Below, piece by piece: positions 1 to 13,200 of a stretch of 64,000 nt of DNA. This DNA comes from Holothuria scabra (Eukaryota; Echinodermata; Holothuroidea; Aspidochirotida; Holothuriidae), in contig CM074187.1 of assembly GCA_037179385.1 (NCBI GenBank), forward strand, positions 14,509,450-14,573,449, given 5' to 3'. A model generated the notes under the pieces. That model had not been told where the DNA came from. It saw nothing but the letters and a program-made list of their open reading frames with translations, and made no database searches. A program made the translations under genes and the position numbers. Positions within the stretch are counted from its first letter, which is position 1. Each line of letters begins with the position of its first letter.

Positions 1-1084
1 CCGATCATATTTAAGGTGATCTGGTGTAATAAACGTCATCTTTCTGTAACTTTCAATATAAAATATCGTATATACATCAGAGAACGGAGTAACCAACTGC
101 TAGCTATATTCTGTTGACTTCAACTGAATTCTTCCCCCCTCAATAACATTGATGTTTGCACAAGATTTAGAATACCTTGTGTAAATACTGCCATATATTA
201 TTATGGTGCATTATACATAGTAATGACTTCATTTCAGTTTTATCAAGAGAAGCATACATCTGCGACTAGAAATTGACGAACCGCTCACAATTACGCTTAG
301 CTTGACTAATATTACATAGGAACCTCTTTTTACAAAAGGGACAAAGCAAAGGCCCTTATCTTATTTTTACAGCATTTTTAAATTAATATGTCTGTTACCT
401 TACTTGCCCACTCACCAATACTCTACACTACGAACATTTAAATACAAAATTTTACAATAACACATTTCATATTTCAGCCTATAAAATTTTCTCAAACTGA
501 GTAGGAATACAACGACAGATTGTTTTTAACGAGGAACAGAAATGTAACCGAAGTATAGGTCCATTTCCTAAAACTTTGCAATCAAGGGGTGGGGTCTGAG
601 AGGGGAGGGTCTCCCTTTGAGATAACTTTCCATACAAGGCTAATGAGGCCTAGTGCCTATCTTTTTCTGATTTTTAAGCATGTTCATGCAGTAAAATTAC
701 ATGGCAAAACTTAAGTCTAGCAAAAGGAATTTCCTCAAAAGTTTGCTCAAGACTTTCAATTTCCTGAAATTAGGAAATATTTCAACTGTTTATGTCTTTG
801 AATGATTGGAACATTTTATTTATATGACAAACAGTGATTTAACCATGCACAATTAAAGTATGGCTGGTAAGTTATAAATTACTTAAAGCTGTTTTTATGG
901 CCATACTCCTGTTTCTTGTAAAATGGATTTCTATTTTTGTAAAAAATATGAAGTTTGACATTCTTTGGAGCAAATGTTTTCTTTTCCAGCCTTACATCCA
1001 AGACTATTTTCTGACTTACATATGTTGCATTTTTGAACTGGAAATGTCTTCACTAGTAATTTTAATTTAGTACTGCCAACTTAC
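1..1084. other. Intron after exon X
   Basis: AT-rich intron running off the window. No match to the remaining R13 exons was seen. Confidence 0.7.
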
Positions 1085-1209
1085 TCTTGCTTTCTGTCTT
1101 GGTCTTAGTTGTGATAATTTCTTGGCTGCGGCCTCAATGGAATTAGCGGCACTAAGCAGTTCGTTCTCTGCAATGACATTAGGGTCGTCAGGATCAACCC
1201 AATCAGAAC
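1085..1209 (-). CDS. TLN: Talin exon X (R12-R13 linker, start of I/LWEQ)
   Basis: Two bases complete the Gly codon, then 41 codons, ending phase 0, about TLN1 2291-2331. Reads SDWVDPDDPNVIAENELLSA and then SIEAAAKKLSQLRPRQKAR, matching the helix that caps the actin-binding module R13. Acceptor CTCTCTCGCTAG, donor AGA/GTAAGT. The last exon in this window; the rest of R13 and the dimerisation helix lie before base 1. Confidence 0.96.
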
Positions 1210-4200
1210 CTAGCGAGAGAGAAACCATAAAACATACAATTAGTAAACAAGAATTGATCTCTGTCACCCTGGTAAAAAAACATAACACATCGTAATATAA
1301 GTTTGTAAACTGCTTTCACAAAGCAGCAAAAGGCTAAACAAAAGTAGTAGTACTAATAGTGGTTTAACAATAATAAAAACACCTGTGGAAGGAATATGTG
1401 TCCATTATGCACATTCGGATCTAAATGGTAGGGGATATTTGAATCTAACAAAAAAAAAATATATACATGTGTGTCAATGTACTAGAATGTTGCTTCTTGA
1501 CAAATACCTAGTTGGCACTTTGGATATCAAATATCAGGAAAAACTGAATTCTACTAAGGGTTTTTGCAAAACTTGGGATAAAAATCACAGTAGTGGTGTC
1601 TAAATCAGGATACTTGGCATCTCTGAAAGTTCCACTTAAGACTGATTATAAAACAGAGTTTCTGTTTACCAAAATACTCAGCAAATAGTAAATAACAGTA
1701 CTTCAACATTCCCATTTGGTGATTCCAAACACACTCAACTAAACAAACCTCAGTGAAATTGTCCTTCACAACTTGTCAGATGCAAGTCTTCAAGTTCCTT
1801 CTAACATTATTACCCTTATGTACATCTCATTCCTAACTTGATATATTGGATACTAATGAAAAAATTGTAATAACTTAAAATATCCCTTTAACTCTAAAAC
1901 ATGGGGGCTAAACATGACAGCCATGAAGGGTTAAAACTTTATCAAGCTTTGGAAGCCTTTCATGAATTCTGCCACTGATGCAAAGCATGCGTTAGTTTTT
2001 TTTTCCCCCTAGGGGATTATTAGCATCGAATATGTAAATATAAACTACTGAATATTTAAACACGTAATAATTGCTAGATGAAACTGCCTCTCTTCCATTC
2101 ATTCACATCTAAGGACTATCACAACTCTTTACTATCTGGATAACTAGCCAGAAATTTGTAATTAAGAATGGAAATTCACTGTTTGGTAAATCAAACATGG
2201 AATTTCAAACTGGAAATGTGGTACTAAAAAGTTTGAATAGAAATACATTTATTTAGACATTAAAAAAAGAGGAATACTAGAACAATTTCTGTCTGACAAT
2301 AAAAAGAAAAGCCAAATGTGTCAACCATTTAAAGGTCAAGAGCAGTCCCCAAACTTATTGTGAAGCAATGGCTAAATCTCACAACTTTCTTTTTATTTCT
2401 CTTCAAAGTATTGTTCATCATACTTTCAGACTTTAATAATGCATATTTAACGTAAATAAAGCAGTAAATTTCACATTTGAAGAGAATAAATGTTGTCACA
2501 TGACTCTTAATAACCAATCATGAAACTGGAGAGGACTACACTGCTTCACATTGGGGTGACTGCTCTTGCCCTTTAAAAAAATATACATAAGATACAAAAA
2601 TCATGCACCTGACAACTGCATTCATAGTAACTGTTTCCATAGTTATTATATATATATATATCCCTGGTTGGGAAACATAGCATAATGGATGCAGTATGTT
2701 GAAACCTGCATATTAAGTGGTCATGTGACTGTTCAGGTGCAGATTGGACCTGCAAAGTTGGGGATCACAATGGTTAGTACTGTATAATACAATAGACTGT
2801 AGTAGTCATTGAGTTGCTTGCAGCTGAAACTCAACTTTTGTGATCCACCTGAAGGGTCACATGATGTAGATCCTAGTGTTGTAATTAAGGGAATTAAATC
2901 AGTCCAGCTCATTATAAATTTTCCAGTACTTTAATTCCAGTTTCTTTTCCTTTCTCTCCTTTTTTTAAAAAAAAACACTGGGTCTTAATTTCGTTAAGTC
3001 TGCATGGGCTAATACATAACTGGGCGTATATTTAATGGTAACCTTGCAAAGCTTACTTGCACAGGCACACAGTGTGTCATAATGTTTAGGTTGGACCTAA
3101 AACTGTAAGGTGAAGATACTTACATGGGATGTTTTATTGCATGCAAAGGTAACCACTTACTTTTTAGTACAAATGAACAGACTACAGTTCACTCAAACAG
3201 CACATCTATTCACTTCTTACTTTTCAGACTTTGTTGGTAACTTTGGTTGTCAATGCAATGTTTACACGTGTAGCCGATGTGCAATGCAATTGTGTGCAAC
3301 ATCCATGTCATATGAAGCACTTTTCTACTTTTCTGAAGATCTCAACATACCAACTTGGGTTTGTACTTGTGTTAATATTTCCTAACCAGGGAAATTATAA
3401 TAACTATGCAGATACATACTTAATTACCTTTAAGCATTACATAACTCATGATGCTTTAATACAAGAAAGAGGGTGACAAAAAGTTCCCTTCAATTCAGGT
3501 ATATATTAGGACTTAAAAACAACGTGACCAGGAGTTTCCGAAGACTGCACAAAGGAGAATCATGTGGTCACATGACAGACCACCTGATTACAAGGTTCAC
3601 AGCCGACAGAAAGAAACATAGCTTGCAATGATGAGGAGCATTAGACATATTATCATGAGGCTGCTATTAGTTAGCACATTGTTTGATTCATTCATGAATA
3701 GTTCATTCTCAAGTTTAAAGATCCTAACATTGGTATAACAGGAAAGCAAACGTATGAAGACGCAAATACATAAAGAAGTAATGATGATGATAATGATGAT
3801 GTTTGTGGTTCGCATTCGTGAAGTCAACTGTCACTGCAGAGGTGTCAAGCTTCATTCCATGTTAGTTATATCGCACAACGATAGGTGCCACATGTAAGGC
3901 ACTCTTATACACAAATCTTATGCAGTGAACAACTTTGTTCAAATCAAGTATATTATTTCACTCAATTTGTCATTCAAATGAAATGACATAAATTGATTAG
4001 TTCACACCCAGAGCCTTCCACACATGACTCTTCATTCAGTGATTCAGCTCAATCTCACAGAAATAAAAAAAAAAAATCAATTCATCCCTCCATACATCAC
4101 ATTCATTCAAATAATTCTTCACTTCTCACAAAAATGTACACTGGTTAGGTTCTTCTAGCTTGTTAAATCTACTTTTTCTGATCAACAGATCAAATAAAAT

Positions 4201-7200
4201 CACTCAAGGTATCTCTTAGCTCATGGAACGGTGTATCTAGTTTCACAACACAATTTACACCTGATAACATACCTAAAACTGTTTTATTGTACTATAATTT
4301 AATGGTTGTAAACATTTGTATATCTGACCATACCCAAAGCACTCTCAAGATGAAAGATCTAATTTCAAGCCTTCCAATCTAATTGATTCCTAAAATGGCT
4401 TACAATTTTGAATAGCTAAAGCTTACTGTGTCTTGAGACTTTTCATGGCAAGTACTGAAATGAGGGGCCACCCTTCAGGCTCTCCCTATGTTCATCCCAT
4501 CACACTGATAACTTGCCAAAGGATTACCACAAGTAAAGTAGGGTGACATAATGTAAATAGGAGGTAGGGAGGGGCAATGTAAATTTTAACTATTAAACAC
4601 TTAGCAGCTCATTTGCTCACAAATTGGTTCAAAAGAAAAATAGGAAATGACTACAGGCCAATCACTGATGAAAAGTCTATCTTCTGCTTTCCAAATGTTT
4701 TTATGTCTAAAATGTCTAATATTTTTTTTCTTTTTCTTTTTTTGATCTGAGTGAATATGCTGAATTTGCCACATCTACTCAGATGGACATTTCATATCCT
4801 TGTCATCTACTTAAACCCTGCCCCCCACCATCACTGCTGACTTCTTAACAAAGGACAACACAATAAATAAAGTCCTTGAGTGATTTTAAGAGACTGTTCA
4901 GAAGTAATGATGCTGCACAGGAAGCAGCATGTATCACAAAGACAACACACACTGAGCATTGTTATCGCAAGCACTGTCCGCATGCATTGAACATCAAATG
5001 TCCTCACTTCTATAATTACCATAGCGATCTGTCTCATCTGTCGGTTTTGTATTTTGTTTTGTAATTTAAGAGAACGGAGCGAAATACAAACCACGAAGGA
5101 GAGAAAGAGAGAGAAAGAGAAAAAGGCAGATAATGGAAGGTGAAACAGGTGTGAATAATTGAGAGATGACCAAAATATTAATAAAGTTAAAAAAGGTGAG
5201 AACCTGGGGAAATTAAAGAATGAAAAATTATACCAGAGTAGTGACATGGTTATCAAAGGAATCTTGAGGAAATGTACTGTTTAGAATTTTAAAAAAATGA
5301 CAGGAGTAGAAGTCATGATCCATAAAATTTGAAAAGCTATTTCAAAGGCAATTTACCCACATTTTCTGACAATGGATATACAAAATTATTGTGTTAAAAC
5401 AAAACATATATACCAAAGGTTCATGATACACTAACATCTACAATTTTAACTTTTCCGTCAACCATTTTCAATGATACTGCCTTTTTTCATTAAATATACT
5501 TCCCTTGAGCTGCTTTAAGTATCTGTAAATGGATTTCTTCAGGCATTTTGATTAAATTACTCGAAAAGAGTGGAAATATCTCCCAATCTTTGTTGACTTT
5601 GTCATTTTCCTATAAAGTCTGTGGCAACAACTTTCCATAGCATTATCTTTACACAGCAGTAATATCCACTTTAGCTACCTTCATAAAGAAAGACCTTCAT
5701 ACAAGGGATAATGAGTGAAAAGGAGATTCCTACAACACTTTTCAAGAACATCCCCTTTTTTCAAAAGCATTCAGTAAAATTACATTTTGTGCACCATCTT
5801 TTTTATGCCAGTTTAGACAGCATCCCTTAAATTCACCCTTAAAAAGCATTCCATAATTTTGACAAATACAAGTTTAAACATAAAATCGATGGACTGGACT
5901 TCTCCATCCTACCATGAACATCACCTGTTAAAGGTGAAAACCCCTGAAGAAAATCAAGTTAAAATCATGACTGAGGAAAACAGAACTTTCCCAGGGTGAG
6001 TACTGGTGGGGGAAAGTCATTTTAGTGAATTTAGGAGGGGAAAATTACAACTTAAATAACAGGGTGTTACAAAAAAAAAATTATTTAGTAAGAGGAAATT
6101 AAAGGGTAAGCAAGGTTTAGGGAACTAAACCACAACCCAGTAAACTCTTATTACCTTTAAGCATTTCTGCAGCTTGCACAAGTTCACCAACAGACATGGC
6201 TACTTTCTTGGACTCTGTAGCCAGCTTCTGCCTTCCATCCTGGGTGGGTTGTTTGATATTCTAAAACAAGTCATGACAAATATATAAAAGTATTCAGCTT
6301 GGTACAGTACATTACATCAGTGATAGGTCTGTGGTAGTTCCAAATAATCCTCATCTTTAAATATTTTTCACCTTAAAACTGATGGTTGCCATGTTTGTAA
6401 CTTCAAAGGGACTATTGCTTGTCCTTTTCAAATTTGTTACATTTATATCTCACATCATGCAATATGGAAACAGGTTCTGTTTTCTAAAAGGCCTGACACA
6501 ATACAGCAATTTTAAATCTAAAATGCCATCTCCTTTTGTAAATTGAACCATTAATTTCCTCTTTGGACAGATCGTGGTTTGTCTAACAATGATCGGACTT
6601 ACTTTAATTGTCTAACTTACATCACTCAACAGAGGGATATTTGTTTGCAAAACAATCAAATTTTTGTATGATTTTCAGATAAATGTTATATTCAGACAAG
6701 AAAGACAATAATGCCACATTTGGTTTTCATTTTAGTTTCCCATTCCTCCAATATGAATAACATATTCACAAAGGTTGGCCATTTTTTAGCTCTTGACCAG
6801 TGGTGAAGAAGACAGAAATCCAGTCCCAAATCCCAGAGGTGTGACCTGCACTTGAAGGTCTTAATTAAACTTCAATCTTTTGAAGGATATGTGTATGACA
6901 AGTTTTGATCATTATTCTCCGTGGCAGATGTTTTATCAATGGGGAAATCAAGTCATACAGACTAAATTCAAACTTTGCATGTCAATGGAGATACAACCCA
7001 ATCAGGTTTAAGAAGCTGCAAAACATGGGATGAGGATAACCAACGGCGATGTCAGGAGTTTTAATTCTTGCATAATATTTGAAGATTTGATATGTTTCCA
7101 TTTTACCTTTCTTTCCTCTAAGGAGTGAGTAATACTTACAACCTGTACTTGCTGCAGAAGTTCCCTGAAAGATGTTGCACACTGGCTACCTGCTTCTATT

Positions 7201-10200
7201 GTTCTCTGTTTTAATTCTGGTGACTCAGCTGTATTAGCAGCTCCCTATGCATGAGACAAGACAGTTTTAAATTGGTATGATTAGATGGAAAAGTCATAAT
7301 ATACACTAGCAAGAGAAACGGTACAAATGTATATATATCAAGTACAACAATATTTGCTGCTTAGCAATGATAAATTTCAAGACTTTGGATATTTTAACAA
7401 AACCCATGCAAACTGTTCAGGGCTACAACCCAGACATGAAAAAAAAGGGTGAGACAAATTCAACACACTTCAAAGACACCCCCCATATATATTGGTATAC
7501 ATACATAGTTTGATTGAACACATTTGGCTGCAAACATACCCTACACGTGCCAAGCATAACAAAGACGGCCTGTCTGGCTACATTTGACGCTGCGATGATG
7601 TCTTCCTGTTTGCAAGAATTGCCTGCTCCAACAGCCTTTGCAGTGGCAAGAGTCACCTGTTTGGTGCTACGGATAAGCTCTTCTGGTGTTGCATAGCAGT
7701 CTTCAGGGATAGGATTGTGTAAGATCTGTAACAGAAACGATAAGTTACAAAAGAATGAAAACATGATTAATTCCATACAGGTATATCTGGAAAAGGCTTA
7801 AGAATATTTTGAAAGAAGGTAGGCTGTTCCATTGCTAAGCTGTCATTTCTTTAGCTTTAGTTTTTTCATTCTGATAACATTCCACAGGATCTTCAAATCA
7901 CTCATTATATTTCACATATTATAAAGTCTTAAATCTTGGACAAAAGAAAACAAGAACAACACAAATAAAAAACATGAAAAACTAATAACAGATATAACAG
8001 GTTGAGGAAAGATTAAATTTCATTCTTGTTAAGATGTTAACCAATTTGGATGAAGTATTGACTTCCTCATTTCACCAACCTTTGCTTCTTGTACAATGGC
8101 ATCTATTGTGGCTTCTAATGCTCTTGTTCCTCGTGTGGCTTCATCTTCTACACTCTTAACTGTTTTTAAGAGTGATGTAACATTCATGACCATTGTCTAC
8201 ACAAAAAAAAATGAGATTAAATTATGTCAATAAATATGGTCCACATATCAGAATTCAATCAAGACTGACACTTGATACTTTACAAATTTCCAATCAAATG
8301 GGTATATATGATGTTATCTGCACATAACGCAACTACACAAAAAACGAAAGTTTAATTCAACATACACTTTTTACTTCATGACCTTTCAACTGTGACACCT
8401 AGGACCAAAGTCATATTGTTTGCACAATTTTTGGGGATAGATTAAAATCTACCCTGAAAAGGAAAGAAGGAATTTTTAAGTTGTCTCACAAATGAAAACC
8501 CTTTCACATTTACAATTTAACAAATCTGGACTCTACCTGCAATTCATGGTTTACAGAGGCTGCACATTAAAGTGAACATTCCCAATTCTTATTTACAGTA
8601 GCTAAAAATTCTTAAGAATCACAAATCATATGGGTTCATATCAGGGGCCATACTAAATTAATAGTGGACTGACAACATGGAAGTGCGCCCTCTCTTTCCA
8701 AGTGGGGCTATGATTAAAGCAAAGATGGGGTGCCATAAGGAACCACAATTCTGTCGCTGAGATCACCAATTCCCAGAGGCAGTGCGCAGTGAAGGATTTT
8801 CCACAGTTTAACTGCTGTGAGCAAAATCTTGGAGCACATGACTTCTTGAGATGAAAACAGGACACCCGTTCTTACAGTACAGATGGTACAGTCAAGCTGG
8901 ACAAGGCATACTGAGTAGGGGTGAATGGATATATCAACATATCAAACATAGTTACATGGACATTAGCATCACCATGTCACAATACAATGTCTGGAATAAA
9001 GAACATTCAATTAAGCAATATTAATACATAGAAATTTTAGTTCTGCCAACGATCTAAATTCCATTTTGAGCATGGTGTGGATCCCACAAACACACTTTTA
9101 ATTTCATTTTGCAAATTTTCAGTTCCGTAATTATGCCCTAATGAACAACTTCGTCTATCTCTTGATCAAGGCATCCCAATGAGTACTCAGAAACTTCATT
9201 AAAGGCTTTTACATACAGTCAATTTGTCAATTTTCACAAGCATAGGGTTATAGTTAAATGGGGTATTACACCTCAACTTTTAGTTTAGTCTAGCAGTTCA
9301 CACAGCCTTTTTTCTAGATGTGGGCAAGAACTACCTGGTCTGCTATACAAAAGACACTTTACAAAACTTGGCAATAACCATTGTTGCATCATTGAAGAGC
9401 TGATATTTTGCTAATATGTATGTGAAATGGCAATGTCAGCTCATCCCTACTACTGAGATATCAGATAATATCCCTGTGGTTCCACCAGGATGCAATTTTA
9501 AGGTATCAGTACAATTAAACCACCAAACAAACTTTACCTACTGTATTCTAATCATACTAGTTCTCTCTAATTACAAAGATGAGGATGTAGTTATAATTAC
9601 CTTTGCTGATTCATTGAGCTGTTTCATTTGATTAGATGAGTTGGCTTTGCCTGACGCCATCTTGGTGGCAGAGATAAGATCTCCCAAGGCTGATGCTACA
9701 TCCTTGACTGCATTAATTAATAACACCTGTGAATTTCAGAACAGATACAGTATTCATACAAGTACATGATCAAAAGATAATAATAACAAATGTGAATATC
9801 AGAAAAGATACAGTATTCATACAATCACTTGATCAAAGGATGTTAATAACATGAGTGAATATCAGAACAGATATGGTGTACATACAAATACTCCATCCAC
9901 AGATAAAAATAACCCCTTAGAATATCAGAACAGATACAGTGCTTACACAAGTACTCCATCCACAGATATTTATCACACCAGTGAGTGTCAGAATAAATAC
10001 AATGTTCATACAAGTACTCCATCAACAGATATTAATAGCACCAGTGAATATTAGAACAGATACAATGGACATACAAGTATTCCATCCTCAGATGTTAAAG
10101 AGCCCATGAAATGACTTAGTAACAATGATTTGGGGTCATCTCTGACACTATCTATCAACAAAAATAGCATTTATTTGACAACACCTGCAACATCAGAATA

Positions 10201-13200
10201 GATTCAGGGTACAGACAAGAACTTCTCAAATGATAATATCAAACTGAGTGAACAATCTGGAAATAGATTAATCACTTTTGGAGGTTTTTTATCCTTTTTT
10301 CTTGTTTATTTTAACAATCTTTCAAGCTGAAGTGACCATGTTTTTGCCTATTCTGAAACATGCAACCATTTTTGACATTACTCTGTAAAAAGATGAAGAT
10401 GGATGCACACAACTAAAATGAAAAGAGCATTGGTTACGTGGAACCATGAATGTTTATGTTCCAAGATTTTATTACAGATACATCAATTGCAGCAATATTG
10501 ACAAAGGGTTTAGGTAAGGGTGTGGGACTTACCTGTCCCTCAGGATCATCTCCACCGAGTGTTGATGCACCAAGCTTCACCACCTCTGAGAGTTGTGTGA
10601 TGGTACCGACTGCAGATTGGGCTGCACCTGCTAGTTGCTCCTGGTTGGCTGTTGCCCCAGTAACCAGTGTTTTGGTATCCTCCACAAGAGCCTTGGCAGC
10701 TTTACGGATGTTTTCCCTACAAGACACATCCAGCAAAATGATATCGTTCAAACAATAAGTTTCCACACTTAACAAGACAAACTTGAATCTACATCATTAT
10801 ACATTAAAAGATACTTTTAGCACTAACCTGGCAGAACCTTCTTACAGGTACACACTTATGTGATATAGTATGCTTCTTGGGGGAGGGGGGGCAGAAGGGG
10901 AGGGGGAAAAGGGAGGAGGGAAAGGGGAGGGGGAGGGACAACAGGGGAGGTGGGAGGTTGAGACAATTCTTTTTTGGATGTTAAAGTAAGACTGCCATGG
11001 AGTATGACATTTCCTACAGCACTGTTTTCCTTTTCTGTCTGAAATGTTCAAAATGGTACCCTTCCACGATGGACTTTGACATTAACATTAACCTTACCAA
11101 GTGCCAACATTACTCATCCTGTTTTACTGGTGCAGTAAGCTCCGCACAAGTCTTGCAAATGAAGAAAACTGTTCAGTATATCAAGATAATTCCATGGATT
11201 TATATACCATAATTTCAAGCAAGTTGAGACCAGTGGACATAGATTATTATTTCTATGTATAAATTACATCACAGCTTTATGAATTTCAACAATGACCCAC
11301 AACAATTATCACAATACAGCTATGTCATCAAGATTTCTCTCAACCTACAAGTCAACTAATCATGACATTTACCTGTGATCTGCAAAGGTTCCACTAGATG
11401 CCTCTGATGATAGTGTTCCAGCTGAAGCAAACATAATGGTGGTATCCAGATCACCGATAATTCCTGATACAGTACTGGCAGCATCAATACAAGCTTGTGT
11501 ACCTCTAGAACCAGCTTGCAAAGCATTCATTACATAATTGGCCTGAAGATTAAAAATTAATGAAATTTTAATTTCTTAATTCTCTGTAACATTTTGTTTC
11601 ATCTTTATAACAAGCACTCGGGTAATGTGTGCTTCTCTTAAGCCAAACCCAAGAAAAAAGGAACAAATTAGTAACACACTACTATTAGCATTAATCCATG
11701 TGACACTCTGGTAAATCTGATTTTAATGTCCTCTATTCATGTATCCAGCATAATGGAAAGACTAGAATCGATATTTCGCTTTAAAAATTCCCACAGGTTT
11801 TTCATTTAAATATGTTCTTGAAGGCTGGGTCAAAATGGTGACATTTGAATGAATTAAACAGAATAACAAACTTGATTGATTTAACTGCAGTTCCTTTATA
11901 CAGAACCTTACATAATATCTGGCAGGATGTGGTACCTCACATGGAAGGTTAAGTAAGGTGGATTTTACACCTCAAGTTATAGGTTAATCTAACAGAGCCC
12001 ACAGCCTCTTTTTTCTATGTGTGGCTTCCTGCATTGTTATAACTACATCATTGCTTATGTGGAACATTTGGCACAAAGGAAGTAGGTTCAATTTATCAAA
12101 TCCCAGACCTTCAAATTTCTGAGCGAATGTTGGATGCTCTAGCAACTGGACCACACACTAAGTACCTCATATGACTATCCTGTTGCTTCACTTCATACTT
12201 GAAATACTTTTAATAGTTGTGCCTACTTTCTCTGACCATGAAACAGATTAACACCCCAACCAACATAGCTTGTTCCGCTAACTTTTCCTCCATTCAACTG
12301 ACATCTATGGTAACTTGACTCCCAACACTCCTGACACCTAAAATAATGTGTACAATGACACATTTAGTCCCATAGGGCTTTTACAGTACATAGAGTACAT
12401 TCTGACATCCTCAACTAATATTTTGTCGAGAAACATACCTTCTCACAAACAACCCTGGCATTGTCCACAAGATCTTTCTTGGCCAAGTTATCAGTGGGGT
12501 TACCCTGGACAGTTCCTGCATTCTTCACCAAATTATGACAGGCATGGCCCAAGTCTTGCGTAGTTGATTTTATCCTATCAGCCACCTGCAGAAGGTAAAA
12601 GAACAGAACTACAGCTTAAAAAAACAGTCATATCTTGGTGTTAGATATGGCATAAAAGGCACAAAATAAAGATGCTTATTTGCCTAATTCTCATGGCTAC
12701 AAACAGCTATGAATATGCACGGACAATCCGTAACAAGTGCGTCCCCACATCAAACGGGGCTTAACTCTACGACCTGTTTGATGAAGGTGCTATTGCAAAT
12801 ACTTAGCAGTCACCGCCCAACGACACATAATTCACAATGTAGTCACAATGTAGTCTCTCTGCTAACCTACCACTATTGTTTGCAATGATGTACTCACTAA
12901 AAGGCGTCACCATGCACATGATTCGCTGATAATGAGCTCCATGGTACATTTCAGAGTTGCTAACCGTGCCCACTGAGCTATATGGGTCAGTGACCATGCC
13001 TCCAATTATGTCACCATCTTGAGACACCCTCACATATGTTTTTTCACTTTTGGACTTCAAATGGGATGAGTCTGGCCTGGAGTTGGGATTTTACAACCTC
13101 GTATTCCAGTGTTTACGAACATAATTTCGTAGGGAAAAGATTTGCTTTATGTCAAGATGTTCCCAAAGAATATTTACTGAGAAACTTACTTTGGCCATGT

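Larger units (their letters stand above)
10717..12438. other. Introns Q-R and P-Q
   Basis: Apart from exon Q and the polypurine tract, AT-rich sequence with a diverged interspersed repeat near 11960-12130. Confidence 0.6.

Noticed and set aside
4831..5256. Longest open frame in the window, 141 codons, minus strand
   Set aside because: Phe, Ser and Leu-rich as expected from A-rich intron read backwards; no splice or start support.
7140..7145. Alternative donor CAG/GTTGTA for exon V
   Set aside because: Weaker than GTT/GTAAGT three bases on and gives one residue less than the vertebrate spacing.
9843..10054. Open frames on both strands with 21-residue repeats
   Set aside because: Direct result of a 63-bp repeat with few stops; no start context, splice sites or flanking coding sequence.
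12803..13060. 85-codon minus-strand frame
   Set aside because: Coincides with the SINE-like sequence carrying box A; better explained as repeat.
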